Below, piece after piece: positions 7,843 to 16,814 of a stretch of 28,723 bases of DNA. Each line of letters begins with the position of its first letter. The first letter of the stretch is position 1. The notes below the pieces were generated by a model. That model was not told the origin of the DNA. It searched no databases and saw only the letters and a program-made list of their open reading frames with translations. The stretch lies in assembly GCA_945988915.1 (NCBI GenBank), contig CAMFTS010000005.1, positions 1-28,723 of the forward strand. The letters run 5' to 3'. Both the position numbers and the translations under genes were made by a program. Source of the stretch: an uncultured Clostridia bacterium (lineage in GTDB: Bacteria > Bacillota > Clostridia > Oscillospirales > Acutalibacteraceae).

Positions 7843-9246
7843 TCAGAACTTAATCTTTTCTTCAATGAATGATACAAGCTCTGAAACAGGAATTCTGACC
7901 TGTTCCATTGTATCCCTGTCACGAACGGTTACGCAGTTGTCGGCAGGTGTATTTTCATCGCCGACCGTTTCAAAGTCAACAGTAATGCAGAAAGGTGTGC
8001 CTATTTCGTCCTGACGGCGATATCTCTTACCGATTGAGCCGGCATCGTCATATTCAACATTGAAATTCTTTGAAAGCTCCTGATAAATTTCTTCTGCTTT
8101 TTCCGAAAGCTTTTTGGAAAGAGGAAGAACAGCAGCCTTAACAGGTGCGATAGCCGGATGGAAGTGCATAACGACTCTTGTGTCATTTTTTTCTGCGTCA
8201 ACTACTTCTTCATCATATGCTTCGGTAAGAAGAGCTAAGAATAAGCGCTCAACGCCGAGTGACGGTTCAATTACATACGGAATATATTTTTCGTTTGTTA
8301 TAGGATCAAAATATTCAAGTGATTTACCGCTTGTATTGATATGCTGAGTTAAGTCGTAGTCTGTTCTGTCAGCAACTCCCCAAAGCTCACCCCAACCGAA
8401 TGGGAACATATATTCAAAGTCGGTTGTTGCTTTTGAATAGAAACAAAGCTCTTCAGGATCATGATCACGAAGGCGAAGATTTTCGGGCTTAATGTTAAGA
8501 GAATAGAGCCAGTCACGGCAGAAACCTCTCCAATAGTCAAACCATTCAAGGTCTGTACCGGGCTTGCAGAAGAACTCAAGCTCCATCTGTTCAAATTCAC
8601 GAACACGGAAAATGAATTTACCGGGAGTAATTTCGTTTCTGAAAGACTTACCGATCTGTGCAATACCAAACGGAACCTTTCTTCTGGTAGTTCTTTGAAC
8701 ATTCTGGAAGTTTACGAAAATACCCTGAGCTGTTTCGGGACGAAGATATATTTCAGAAGTTGAATCCTCAGTAACGCCCTGGAATGTTTTAAACATAAGG
8801 TTGAACTGACGAATATCGGTAAAGTTGTGCTTGCCGCAGTTAGGACAGGGAATGTTATGCTCTTCAATATATGAGCTTAACTGTTCATTTGACCAGCCTG
8901 CAACATTTGTACCGTCAAAATCTTCAATGAGATTGTCAGCTCTGTGACGGGTTTTACATTCACAGCAGTCCATAAGAGGATCAGAGAAACCGCCGAGATG
9001 ACCTGATGCAACCCAAGTTTGCGGATTCATAAGAATAGCACAGTCAAGGCCTACATTGTATTTGTTTTCCTGAATAAATTTCTTTCTCCAGGCTTTTTTG
9101 ATATTTTCCTTGATTTCTACTCCAAGAGGGCCGTAGTCCCAAGTATTTGCAAGACCGCCGTAAATTTCGCTTCCGGGGAAAACAAAACCTCTTGTTTTAC
9201 TCAAAGCAACGAGCTTATCAAGTGATTTTTCTGAGTTTTTAAGCAT
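7843..9246 (-). CDS. glyQS: Glycine--tRNA ligase, dimeric eukaryotic/archaeal-like type
   Basis: Class II aminoacyl-tRNA synthetase that charges tRNA-Gly; 467 residues, the normal length for the alpha2 bacterial form. It opens with TRGFVFPGSEIYGGLANTWDYGPLG, shown here by its ends TRGFVFPG and WDYGPLG (residues 18-41). Motif 2 is seen around FRNEITPGKFIFRVREFEQME and motif 3 as GVERLFLALLTEAY. Cysteine pairs near residues 88-91 and 134-137 (CCEC, CPNC) may bind zinc. The C-terminal anticodon-binding domain is complete. A separate promoter is likely in the preceding gap. No T-box leader is visible, although many Firmicute glycyl synthetases have one. Downstream is the lipid kinase, 24 nt away. 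Confidence 0.95.
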   Translation of the reverse strand: MLKNSEKSLDKLVALSKTRGFVFPGSEIYGGLANTWDYGPLGVEIKENIKKAWRKKFIQENKYNVGLDCAILMNPQTWVASGHLGGFSDPLMDCCECKTRHRADNLIEDFDGTNVAGWSNEQLSSYIEEHNIPCPNCGKHNFTDIRQFNLMFKTFQGVTEDSTSEIYLRPETAQGIFVNFQNVQRTTRRKVPFGIAQIGKSFRNEITPGKFIFRVREFEQMELEFFCKPGTDLEWFDYWRGFCRDWLYSLNIKPENLRLRDHDPEELCFYSKATTDFEYMFPFGWGELWGVADRTDYDLTQHINTSGKSLEYFDPITNEKYIPYVIEPSLGVERLFLALLTEAYDEEVVDAEKNDTRVVMHFHPAIAPVKAAVLPLSKKLSEKAEEIYQELSKNFNVEYDDAGSIGKRYRRQDEIGTPFCITVDFETVGDENTPADNCVTVRDRDTMEQVRIPVSELVSFIEEKIKF

Positions 9247-9300
9247 TATTTATCATTCCTTAAAAATTATTAGTAAATTAAATCGCTGTTAAGTAAATAG

Positions 9301-9327
9301 TTTATAATAATTTACCAATAAAGTCAA
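9301..9327 (-). promoter_or_regulatory. Candidate promoter for glycyl-tRNA synthetase
   Basis: On the minus strand TTGACT (9322-9327) is followed by TATAAA (9301-9306) with a 15-nt spacer, about 55 nt before the start codon. The short spacer lowers certainty. The rest of the gap 9247-9370 is AT-rich with nothing else recognised. Confidence 0.45.
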
Positions 9328-9373
9328 GCAATTACAATTTCAATGAAGTTGTCGTCAGCAAAAAATTCCGTTA

Positions 9374-9410
9374 AAAAGCGCTGTCGAGTAAAATCGATAG
9401 CGCTTTAAAA
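9374..9410 (-). terminator. Intrinsic terminator after the ABC exporter genes
   Basis: Inverted repeat aaagcgct.tcga / tcga.agcgcttt (one mismatch in the stem) with a 6-nt loop. On the minus strand it ends in a run of T and lies immediately after the stop codon of the second ABC gene. Confidence 0.8.
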
Positions 9411-9416
9411 TTTGTT

Positions 9417-11324
9417 TTAAGATAATTCAAACTGTCCGGTATATAGCTGATAGTATCTTCCTTGCTGTGAGATAAGGTCGTCATGGTCGCCGCGCTCAAT
9501 AATCTTCCCGTGCTCAAGCACCATAATAGCGTTCGCGTTTCTAACCGTTGACAGTCTGTGAGCTATAACAAATACCGTTCTGCCTGCCATAAGCTTATCC
9601 ATACCTTGCTCAATAAGCTTTTCTGTTCTTGTGTCGATTGAGCTTGTTGCTTCGTCAAGAATCAGTACGGGAGGATCCGCAACGGCTGCACGTGCTATTG
9701 AGAGAAGCTGTCTTTGTCCTTGTGAAAGGTTTGAGCCGTCGCCTGTAAGAATTGTATCGTATCCGTCAGGCAGTGCTGTAATAAATTCGTGAGCATTCGC
9801 AAGCTTTGCTGCTTGAACAATCTGCTCTTTTGTTGCGTCCAGATTACCGTAACGAATGTTATCTTCTATTGTGCCCGTGAAAAGATGGGTATCCTGCAAA
9901 ACCATACCGAGTGAACGGCGAAGATCCTCTTTTTTTATCTTTTGAATATTGATGCCGTCGTACCGTATTTTACCGTCACTGATTTCATAGAAACGGTTAA
10001 TGAGATTTGTAATTGTAGTTTTGCCTGCACCTGTTGAGCCTACAAAAGCTATCTTCTGACTGGGCTTTGCATAAAGTGATACATCGTGAAGAACAGTTTT
10101 TTTGCCGTCATATGAGAATGTTACATTTTCAAATTCAACAAGTCCTTCAAGCTTTTTATAGGTTATGCTGCCATCGGAAGTATGAGTGTGTTTCCAAGCC
10201 CAAGTGCCGGTATGCTCTTTACATTCAGTAATGTTTCCGTTTACTTCTTTAGCGTTTACAAGTGTAACATAGCCTTCATCAGTTTCAGCTTTTTCGTCAA
10301 GGTATTCAAAAATTCTTTCTGCACCGGCAATAGCCATAATCGCATTGTTGAATTGCTGTGAAACCTGTGTGATAGGTTGTGAGAAATTTCTCGAATACTG
10401 TAGAAAGGTAACAAGGCTGCCTGCTGTCATATGCATACCGAAGAATCCCTTGATTGCAATAACTGCACCAAAGGATGCGGCAATCGCATAGTTAACATGA
10501 GTAAGATTTCCCATTAACGGCATAAGAATACTTGCAAAAGTGTTAGCACCTGTGGATGCCTTGCGAAGCTCCTCGTTTATTTCGCTGAAATGCTCTTTTA
10601 CTTCTTCTTCGTGGTTAAATACCTTTACAACCTTTTGGCCCTCGATAATTTCTTCAATATAACCGTTAACAGAGCCTAATTCCTGCTGTTGACGCTTAAA
10701 GAAGTATGCCGATTTTTCGCCAAGTGTTTTAGTTATGAAAATCATTACGGCAACCATTATAATAACAAGAACGGTGAGTGCTTTTCCGTAATAAATCATA
10801 AAGACGAATGAGCCGATTATCGTGATTGCCGATGAAATCAACTGCGTTAAGCCCTGACTTAAAAATGCCCTTAAAGATTCAACATCGTTTGTAAATCTTG
10901 ACATTATTTCACCGTTTGGCCGTGAATCATAAAAGCTTATAGGCAAATCCGCAACGGAATTGAATAATTCTTTTCTCAAGGTGTTAAGAATTCTTGCGGT
11001 CAGAAATACAGAACATTTGGCCTTGCCGTAAGAAGCAACAACTCCGATAATAAATACAACCGCCATAATTTGCAAATATTTCAGCACAGGCTTAAACAGA
11101 GCAAAGCTGAATTCTTTACCCGCAATATTTGAAAGTAAATCGTCGATAAGGGGCTGAAGGAAAATTGAAGCACAAACGCCTGCAACCGAACTTAAAACGA
11201 CGAAAATTATCATACCGGCAAGCAGCCATTTCTCTTTTCCGATATATGTTAAAAGTCTTTTAACGGTTCTTTTTGTGTCTTTTGGCTTTGGTAATGCCCC
11301 TTTAGGTCCTCCGTGTTTCGGCAT
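9417..11324 (-). CDS. ABC transporter, fused permease and ATPase (catalytically complete half, BmrD/TM288-like)
   Basis: Half-transporter of 635 residues: about six helices in residues 33-320, then a nucleotide-binding domain from about 395. Walker A is GSTGAGKT (429-436), signature LSQGQ (533-537), Walker B LILDEA with catalytic E558, and the H-switch is H589, so the ATP site is complete. A segment of about 50 residues (342-393, with TWAWKHTHTSDGS) lies between membrane and ATPase domains, as in clostridial YheH/BmrD-like proteins. It is translationally coupled to the preceding half-transporter by a 1-nt TGATG overlap, and the two should form a heterodimer. Role: ATP-driven export of drugs or lipids; the substrate is unknown. 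Expression is probably under the MarR protein encoded first in the operon. Confidence 0.92.
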   Translation of the reverse strand: MPKHGGPKGALPKPKDTKRTVKRLLTYIGKEKWLLAGMIIFVVLSSVAGVCASIFLQPLIDDLLSNIAGKEFSFALFKPVLKYLQIMAVVFIIGVVASYGKAKCSVFLTARILNTLRKELFNSVADLPISFYDSRPNGEIMSRFTNDVESLRAFLSQGLTQLISSAITIIGSFVFMIYYGKALTVLVIIMVAVMIFITKTLGEKSAYFFKRQQQELGSVNGYIEEIIEGQKVVKVFNHEEEVKEHFSEINEELRKASTGANTFASILMPLMGNLTHVNYAIAASFGAVIAIKGFFGMHMTAGSLVTFLQYSRNFSQPITQVSQQFNNAIMAIAGAERIFEYLDEKAETDEGYVTLVNAKEVNGNITECKEHTGTWAWKHTHTSDGSITYKKLEGLVEFENVTFSYDGKKTVLHDVSLYAKPSQKIAFVGSTGAGKTTITNLINRFYEISDGKIRYDGINIQKIKKEDLRRSLGMVLQDTHLFTGTIEDNIRYGNLDATKEQIVQAAKLANAHEFITALPDGYDTILTGDGSNLSQGQRQLLSIARAAVADPPVLILDEATSSIDTRTEKLIEQGMDKLMAGRTVFVIAHRLSTVRNANAIMVLEHGKIIERGDHDDLISQQGRYYQLYTGQFELS

Positions 11325-13087
11325 CAGTCATCACCTCCGATTTCATCAAAATCATCGCTGCCGTTTTGCTGAGCGGAATAAATATCCTTGTATATTTCGT
11401 TTCTTTCAAGTAATTCTTCATGTGTTCCGATATCGTTGATTTTACCGTTGTCAAGAATGATAATTTTGTCACAGTCGGAAATTGAAGAAACTCTTTGAGC
11501 GATAATAATCTTTGTTGTATCAGGCATTGAATTTCTCAAGCCTGAACGGATTTTTGCGTCGGTTGCAGTATCAACTGCGCTTGTTGAGTCGTCAAGAATA
11601 AGTATTTTCGGATTTTTCAATAATGCGCGGGCAATGCAAAGTCTTTGTTTTTGTCCGCCTGAAACATTAACGCCTCCTTGACCGAGGTCGGTGTTGTAGC
11701 CGTCAGGGAATGAAGCAATGAATTGGTGTGCGTCAGCAATTTCGCAAGCCTTTATCAGTTCTTCATCTGTAGCATCTTTGTTACCCCAACGCAGATTATC
11801 CGCAATAGTGCCTGAAAAAAGGACATTTTTCTGAAGCACCATACTTACAGCATCGCGAAGTGAATGTAGGTTGTATTCCTTTACATTTACACCGCCGACG
11901 AGAACTTCTCCTTCGCTTGTGTCGTAAAGACGGGGTATAAGCTGTACGAGAGAAGACTTTGAAGAACCTGTGGCTCCCATAATGCCTATCATTTCGCCGC
12001 TTTCGATTTTGAATGATGCGTTTTTTATTATGTTCTTTCCTTTGCCGTAAGAAAATGAAACATTTTTAAATTCAACGCTTCCGTCTTTAACTTCGGTAAT
12101 GGGATTCTCAGGGTCAGTTATATCTGAGGTTTCATTAAGCACTTCCTGAACACGCTTTGCACTTGCTTCTGACATAAACAACTGTGCAATCATAGCGATT
12201 GTGAACAGGAAGCTCATAAGAATTTGCATAACATATGAGAATACGGCTGTGAAGTCACCGACAGATATTTCCATAAGAGTAATTGCTTTTGCAGATACAA
12301 GAACAATCACCATAATTGTTGTAAACATAACAAGCATCAAAAGGGGCTCACCGAGTATAATAAGTTTTTCGGCGTGAATTGCCGATGCCGTTAAATCATC
12401 ATTTGAATTTTTAAATTTTTCCTTTTCATAATCAGTTCTGACGAATGCTTTTACAACACGGATATTCATAAGATTTTCCTGTATTGATGCGTTAAAAGAG
12501 TCAAACTTTTTAAGCATTATTTTATATCTCTTGAGCGCAATAGGAGCGCCGATTGCAAGAATTATGACTATTAAAGGAAGAACAACAGCAAAAACGCTTG
12601 AAATTCTTTTACTTATTGTAATACAGATTACAAGTGCGGAAACAAGCTGAATAGGTGCTCTGAAAAGACCTCTTATAAGCATTAAGAAAGTGTTTTGTAT
12701 AGTGTTGACATCGGTTGTCATTCTGGTTATAAGAGAAGCTGTTGAAAATTTATCAATGCTTGAAAAGGAAAAGGATTGTACCTGTTTTATCAACGCAGAA
12801 CGAACATCTGCACCAAAACCCATACCTGCGACCGAAGCAAGTCTTGCGGCGAGAGATCCGCAGAACAACGAGCACAAAGCGTAGGTCAACATTCTGACAC
12901 CTAATTTAAAAATTGTTTCAAGACTTGCCTGTGCCACATCGGGAGAGCTGATAATATTAACAATGCTTGCCATTACCTGTGGAATAAGTAATTCAAATAT
13001 TACTTCGCCTACCATCAGAAACGGGCAAATAAAAGCATAAATACTGTATTTCTTAGCATATTTCAGCAACTTAAACATTGCCTTCAC
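11324..13087 (-). CDS. ABC transporter, fused permease and ATPase (degenerate-site half, BmrC/TM287-like)
   Basis: Half-transporter of 587 residues with six helices (about 15-310) and an ATPase domain from about 338. The site residues depart from consensus: Walker A is GATGSSKSS (371-379) with Ser for the third Gly, Walker B ends LILDD so Asp500 replaces the catalytic Glu, and the H-switch histidine is Gln (Q531 in AQR). The signature VSGGQ (475-479) is intact. This is the known pattern of the non-hydrolysing partner in heterodimeric exporters such as TM287/288 and BmrCD; here it pairs with the complete half encoded next. The start overlaps the MarR gene by 17 nt and the stop overlaps the next gene by 1 nt, so all three are coupled. 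Substrate unknown. Confidence 0.92.
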   Translation of the reverse strand: MKAMFKLLKYAKKYSIYAFICPFLMVGEVIFELLIPQVMASIVNIISSPDVAQASLETIFKLGVRMLTYALCSLFCGSLAARLASVAGMGFGADVRSALIKQVQSFSFSSIDKFSTASLITRMTTDVNTIQNTFLMLIRGLFRAPIQLVSALVICITISKRISSVFAVVLPLIVIILAIGAPIALKRYKIMLKKFDSFNASIQENLMNIRVVKAFVRTDYEKEKFKNSNDDLTASAIHAEKLIILGEPLLMLVMFTTIMVIVLVSAKAITLMEISVGDFTAVFSYVMQILMSFLFTIAMIAQLFMSEASAKRVQEVLNETSDITDPENPITEVKDGSVEFKNVSFSYGKGKNIIKNASFKIESGEMIGIMGATGSSKSSLVQLIPRLYDTSEGEVLVGGVNVKEYNLHSLRDAVSMVLQKNVLFSGTIADNLRWGNKDATDEELIKACEIADAHQFIASFPDGYNTDLGQGGVNVSGGQKQRLCIARALLKNPKILILDDSTSAVDTATDAKIRSGLRNSMPDTTKIIIAQRVSSISDCDKIIILDNGKINDIGTHEELLERNEIYKDIYSAQQNGSDDFDEIGGDD

Positions 13088-13571
13088 CTCCGTCTTTAAG
13101 CATAGATTCTTTTAACATTTTTATGGCAGATCTTTTATCGGGAATACTTTCTGTTAAATTGTTGTTTATTCTGTTAATATAGCTTTTCAGCTGAATAAGC
13201 TCTTCCTCCGAAAAACCTGAATACATTTTTGCATCGATTTCATCAAATCGGGCATGTATTTCTTTGCTTTGATTTTTTCCGAGCTCTGTTATTGTGATTT
13301 TATTGCATCTCATATCGGCAGTGTCATTAACCTTTTTTACAAGACCGCTTTTTTGCATTCTTTTAATTGAAACTGCCACGGAAGCAGGTGAAACATTCAT
13401 TGCAGAAGAGAGCTCGTTTTGCGTGCAGCTTCCGTTTTCAATAAGGTAGTCAAGTATTGGCGGCTGACCGAAATACACCTTACTGTCTTTTAAAGTATTA
13501 TGTATAACAAAACGCCGGTAACACTCAAAGTCCATAAATGAACGCGTCAGGGATTTTATATCAAAAGACAT
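13071..13571 (-). CDS. MarR family transcriptional regulator
   Basis: Winged-helix regulator of 166 residues. The recognition region is QNELSSAMNVSPASVAVSIKRMQKSGLV (residues about 51-78), followed by the wing with NDTADMRCNKITITELG. It precedes and overlaps the ABC exporter genes, so it most likely represses this operon and responds to an exported compound. The ATG is preceded by AGGAGA. Two TTAA-CCG-TTAA elements lie just downstream of the -10 box, consistent with autorepression. The ligand cannot be read from sequence. Confidence 0.9.
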   Translation of the reverse strand: MSFDIKSLTRSFMDFECYRRFVIHNTLKDSKVYFGQPPILDYLIENGSCTQNELSSAMNVSPASVAVSIKRMQKSGLVKKVNDTADMRCNKITITELGKNQSKEIHARFDEIDAKMYSGFSEEELIQLKSYINRINNNLTESIPDKRSAIKMLKESMLKDGGEGNV

Positions 13572-13590
13572 CTTTTTTCTCCTTTCGACA

Positions 13591-13653
13591 AATATTAAAC
13601 CGATTAAATATTAACCGATTAAATATTTTATTATGCTTTTCGGAAAAAGTCAA
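13591..13653 (-). promoter_or_regulatory. Promoter and tandem operator-like repeats of the MarR-ABC operon
   Basis: Minus-strand -35 TTGACT (13648-13653), a 17-nt spacer and -10 TAAAAT (13625-13630). Immediately downstream are two near-palindromic copies, ttaaaccgattaa (13595-13607) and ttaaccgattaa (13611-13622), each inside an AATATT context. This is a typical position for a MarR repressor to block transcription. Confidence 0.7.
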
Positions 13654-13663
13654 TAGAAAAAAA

Positions 13664-13688
13664 TAAACCGGTGAAAAACACCGGTTTA
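13664..13688 (-). terminator. Intrinsic terminator of the ribose-phosphate pyrophosphokinase gene
   Basis: Perfect 10-bp stem taaaccggtg / caccggttta with a 5-nt loop; the minus strand continues with a T-rich run. It lies 19 nt after the prs-like stop codon. Confidence 0.85.
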
Positions 13689-13706
13689 TATAATCACTTT
13701 GTTTAA

Positions 13707-14882
13707 TTATTTAATGCCTTTTGATCTCAACAGAGCGTCAATTCTGTCTGCAGGATTAAGAAGACTGCTGATTGACATATCATGGTTAAGCGTGTCGATA
13801 ATATATGAAACATACTTTGACATATCAACTTCACAGAACCATTCACGCGTTAGAAGTTCAGGAGTTCTGTAAACAAGATTAGTAGTAAATACCTTAGTAA
13901 TAGTGCCGTTAGCATAAGCTTTGTCAAAGTTTTCAAGTCCTTCGCAGAAAAGACCGAACGATGAGAAAACGAAGATTCTCTTTGCACCAAGCTCTTTAAG
14001 CTTTGTAGCAACTTCGAGCATTGATTCACCGGAAGAAATCATATCGTCAACAATCATAACATCCTTGCCTGCAACATTATCACCGAGGAATTCATGAGCT
14101 ACGATAGGATTTCTGCCGTTAACAACCTTTGAATAATCTCTGCGTTTGTAGAACATACCGAGTTCAAGACCGAGAACTGTTGAATAGTAGATGCATCTTC
14201 CCATACCGCCCTCATCAGGTGAAATAACCATCATATGATCATTGTCAAGCTTAAGGTCAGGAACATTGTTGACAAGAGCCTTAATCATCTGATATACAGG
14301 CTGAACATTCTCAAAGCCGTGAAGAGGGATTGCGTTCTGAACTCTCGGGTCATGAGCATCAAAGGTGATGATACTGTCAACGCCCATCATATTGCAAAGC
14401 TCCTGTAATGCAAGAGCACAGTCAAGGGATTCTCTGGATGAACGCTTGTGCTGTCTGCCTTCATAAAGCATAGGCATAATAACCGTGATTCTGTGCGCCT
14501 TACCCGAAACAGCCGAAATAGCTCTTTTAAGGTTTGCGTAATGTTCGTCGGGAGTCATTGGTACTTCTATTCCGTAAACATTATGTGTAACGCCGTAATT
14601 AAACACATCGGCAACTATGAACAGGTCATAGCCTCTGACTGATTCTGAAATTGTACCTTTACCTTCGCCTGTACCGAAACGGGGAAAAGAAGCTTTTATA
14701 AGATATGAATCTCGTTCATAACCGGCAAAAGCAATACTGTGTTTGTGTTCAGACTGTTTCTGTGCGCGCCATTTAACGATATACTTATCAATTTTTGAAG
14801 CTAATTCCTCGCAACCCGGTAAAGCAATAATACCGAGAGGTCCGTAGGGAATTGTTGTGAATTCTTGTGTATAATCCGGCAT
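13707..14882 (-). CDS. prs: Ribose-phosphate pyrophosphokinase, long divergent form
   Basis: Makes PRPP from ribose 5-phosphate and ATP for nucleotide, His and Trp synthesis. From the ATG at 14882 it has 391 residues; canonical bacterial enzymes have about 315. I chose this ATG because GGAGG lies 8 nt upstream; a TTG at 14897 sits inside that ribosome site. Family landmarks: YEGRQHKRSSRES (flexible loop region), FDAHDPRVQ, ISPDEGG, and the PRPP loop VDDMISSGES, where classic enzymes have VDDxxDTAGT. Extra length lies at the N-terminus and as insertions such as YSKVVNGRNPIVAHEFLGDN. It is monocistronic, with its own terminator. It could be an accessory PRPP synthetase beside a canonical one elsewhere in the genome; activity is inferred. 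Confidence 0.82.
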   Translation of the reverse strand: MPDYTQEFTTIPYGPLGIIALPGCEELASKIDKYIVKWRAQKQSEHKHSIAFAGYERDSYLIKASFPRFGTGEGKGTISESVRGYDLFIVADVFNYGVTHNVYGIEVPMTPDEHYANLKRAISAVSGKAHRITVIMPMLYEGRQHKRSSRESLDCALALQELCNMMGVDSIITFDAHDPRVQNAIPLHGFENVQPVYQMIKALVNNVPDLKLDNDHMMVISPDEGGMGRCIYYSTVLGLELGMFYKRRDYSKVVNGRNPIVAHEFLGDNVAGKDVMIVDDMISSGESMLEVATKLKELGAKRIFVFSSFGLFCEGLENFDKAYANGTITKVFTTNLVYRTPELLTREWFCEVDMSKYVSYIIDTLNHDMSISSLLNPADRIDALLRSKGIK

Positions 14883-14976
14883 ATAAACATCCTCCAAAGC
14901 AACATATTAATTTAAGCACTTATATTTTACTATATTTCGACAAAATATTAAAGGGCTTTTTAAATAATTTTAAAGT

Positions 14977-16143
14977 TTAGTCAAAAGCATAATCAATAGT
15001 GATTACACAGAAGAATCTTTCGTCTATTTTGCTTAATTTGTCACTAATCGTATCTATTATTTCCTCTCTTTCAAGCTTACATCCGTGCTGAACTACTACA
15101 TCAAAGATAAGATTGGTATGTGTTGTGCCGTCAACAACTCTGAAATCATGCATTGTAAAAGTTTCGTCAACCGATACAACTGCGTTCTGTGTAATTTCTT
15201 TGAGCTTATTGATTTTCTCATCGTCAACGACTACCGGGTCAAGATGAATTGAAATTAACATTCCGTATTTATTTGCGATATCACGCTCAATAAGGTCAAT
15301 AGTGTCGTGACTTACCAAAACGTCGATGTTTGCAGGAACTTCAGCGTGCGCTGAAGCAAAAAGTCTTGAGGGACCGTAGTCGTGAATAATTAAATCATGC
15401 ACGCCTACAACGCCGTCATAAGACATAATAAAATCTTTGATTTCATCATAAAACTCTTTTTCGGGAGGCATACCCAAAAGAGGCGCAATAGTTTCTCTGA
15501 TAAGATTGATTCCTGAATATACAATGAATAATGCAACCGCCAATCCGAAATATCCGTCAACGCAGACTGTTGAGAATTTTGCGACTATCAATGAAACCAA
15601 TGCAACACTCGTTGCAGCAGTATCCGACAGGCTGTCTGCTACAACCGCTTGTGTTGCAGTCGAGTTGATTTTTTTGCCGAGCTTTGAATTAAAATAGGCA
15701 AGCCAAAGTTTACCTAAAATTGATACTATTAAAACAGCCAAAGCGACTGTGCTGTATTGAACAGGCTGCGGCTCTCTGATTTTACCGACTGAGGTTTTGA
15801 TAAGCTCAAATCCCATCAGTAATACAAGAAATGAAACAATCAGACCTGATATGTATTCAATCCTGCCGTGACCGTACGGATGCTTGGAATCGGCGGGCTT
15901 TTCAGAAAGCTTAAAACCGAAAAGCGTAACGATTGACGAGCCGGCATCTGATAAGTTGTTTACGGCGTCTGCCGTGATAGTGATGCTTCCGCTGATAAAT
16001 CCTATAAAAAATTTAGCGGAGCAAAGAAGCAAGTTAACGACAATGCCTACCATGCCGCTCAATTTACCGTACATACATCTGACACGCGGGTCTTTTATGT
16101 TTTCACTGTCCTTAATAAAAAGCTTAATAAGAAGACTTGTCAT
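14977..16143 (-). CDS. Cation diffusion facilitator (CDF) transporter, Mn2+-type signature
   Basis: Secondary metal exporter of 388 residues: six helices within about 28-215, then a long cytosolic C-terminal region of about 170 residues. The transport site motifs are N62-x3-D66 in helix 2 (NNLSD) and D170-x3-D174 in helix 5 (DSLSD). Zn/Fe members usually have H-x3-D; N/D-x3-D is known from Mn exporters such as pneumococcal MntE and Bacillus MneP/MneS. I therefore infer Mn2+, with moderate certainty. The loop HPYGHGRIEY is typical of the family. The TetR-type regulator gene ends 7 nt upstream, so they form an operon. No strong terminator is evident after the stop codon; the next gene, prs, has its own ribosome site. 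Confidence 0.88.
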   Translation of the reverse strand: MTSLLIKLFIKDSENIKDPRVRCMYGKLSGMVGIVVNLLLCSAKFFIGFISGSITITADAVNNLSDAGSSIVTLFGFKLSEKPADSKHPYGHGRIEYISGLIVSFLVLLMGFELIKTSVGKIREPQPVQYSTVALAVLIVSILGKLWLAYFNSKLGKKINSTATQAVVADSLSDTAATSVALVSLIVAKFSTVCVDGYFGLAVALFIVYSGINLIRETIAPLLGMPPEKEFYDEIKDFIMSYDGVVGVHDLIIHDYGPSRLFASAHAEVPANIDVLVSHDTIDLIERDIANKYGMLISIHLDPVVVDDEKINKLKEITQNAVVSVDETFTMHDFRVVDGTTHTNLIFDVVVQHGCKLEREEIIDTISDKLSKIDERFFCVITIDYAFD

Positions 16144-16150
16144 TATATGT

Positions 16151-16774
16151 TTAACCCCTTTGTTCTTTTGTTAAGTAAGAAATACCGTAAAGGAAAATAT
16201 GTTCAAGCGTCTTTGCAACTTCCTCGGGAGATTCTCTGTCAGGCGACTTGTCTTTGAGCCAGTAACCGAGAATACCCATGGCACCTGCTTCAAAATAAGC
16301 ATAGGCATAATTAAATTTATCTCTGATCGGTTCCGTGCGCTTGTTTTGAAAGAACTCCTCATAGCATTTTTCGTTGATGAACTTCTTTAATCTAAGCACG
16401 AAATCGAGATCCCCTTTAGGACTCAGAAGAACATTGCACATCTTTTTGTTCTTGTCAAGGAACAGGCATATGTCAACGATGAACTGATAGACATTTTCCT
16501 TGAAATATCCGTCGAAACTGTTTGTGCTGTAAAGTACTTCATGTGAATTAACAATTTCTTCAAATCCTTCAAAGAGTTCATCTTCGATTTCTTTTACGAG
16601 GTCAAAAATATCCTTATAATGAAGATAAAATGTACCTCTGTTAATCTCAACAAGATCCGACAGCTCACGCACGGATATTTTTTTTACGCTCTTTTCCAGC
16701 ATTAACTGAGCAAGACCTTCGCGAAGAAGCTTTTTTGTTCTGCGAACTCTGCTATCCATTTTCTTCTCGTTCAT
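16151..16774 (-). CDS. TetR/AcrR family transcriptional regulator
   Basis: Regulator of 207 residues. The N-terminal helix-turn-helix region spans about 9-55 and includes ISVRELSDLVEINRGTFYLH, where RGTFYLHYKD is a hallmark of the family. The remaining helical domain, which would bind ligand and dimerise, resembles the TetR C-terminal type found in DhaS-like proteins. It is the first gene of an operon with the metal exporter, so it may control metal efflux, which is unusual because Mn efflux is more often under riboswitch or DtxR/MntR control. Promoter TTGATT-17-TATAAT lies upstream. The effector is unknown. Confidence 0.88.
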   Translation of the reverse strand: MNEKKMDSRVRRTKKLLREGLAQLMLEKSVKKISVRELSDLVEINRGTFYLHYKDIFDLVKEIEDELFEGFEEIVNSHEVLYSTNSFDGYFKENVYQFIVDICLFLDKNKKMCNVLLSPKGDLDFVLRLKKFINEKCYEEFFQNKRTEPIRDKFNYAYAYFEAGAMGILGYWLKDKSPDRESPEEVAKTLEHIFLYGISYLTKEQRG

Positions 16775-16814
16775 TTTTTACACCCTTAATACTTTTAAAG
16801 TTTTTGCTTATGAT

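Noticed and set aside
9247..9416. T-box leader for glycyl-tRNA synthetase
   Set aside because: The 170-nt gap contains no T-box consensus (GGTGG..ACC type) or antiterminator; the only hairpin belongs to the end of the ABC genes.
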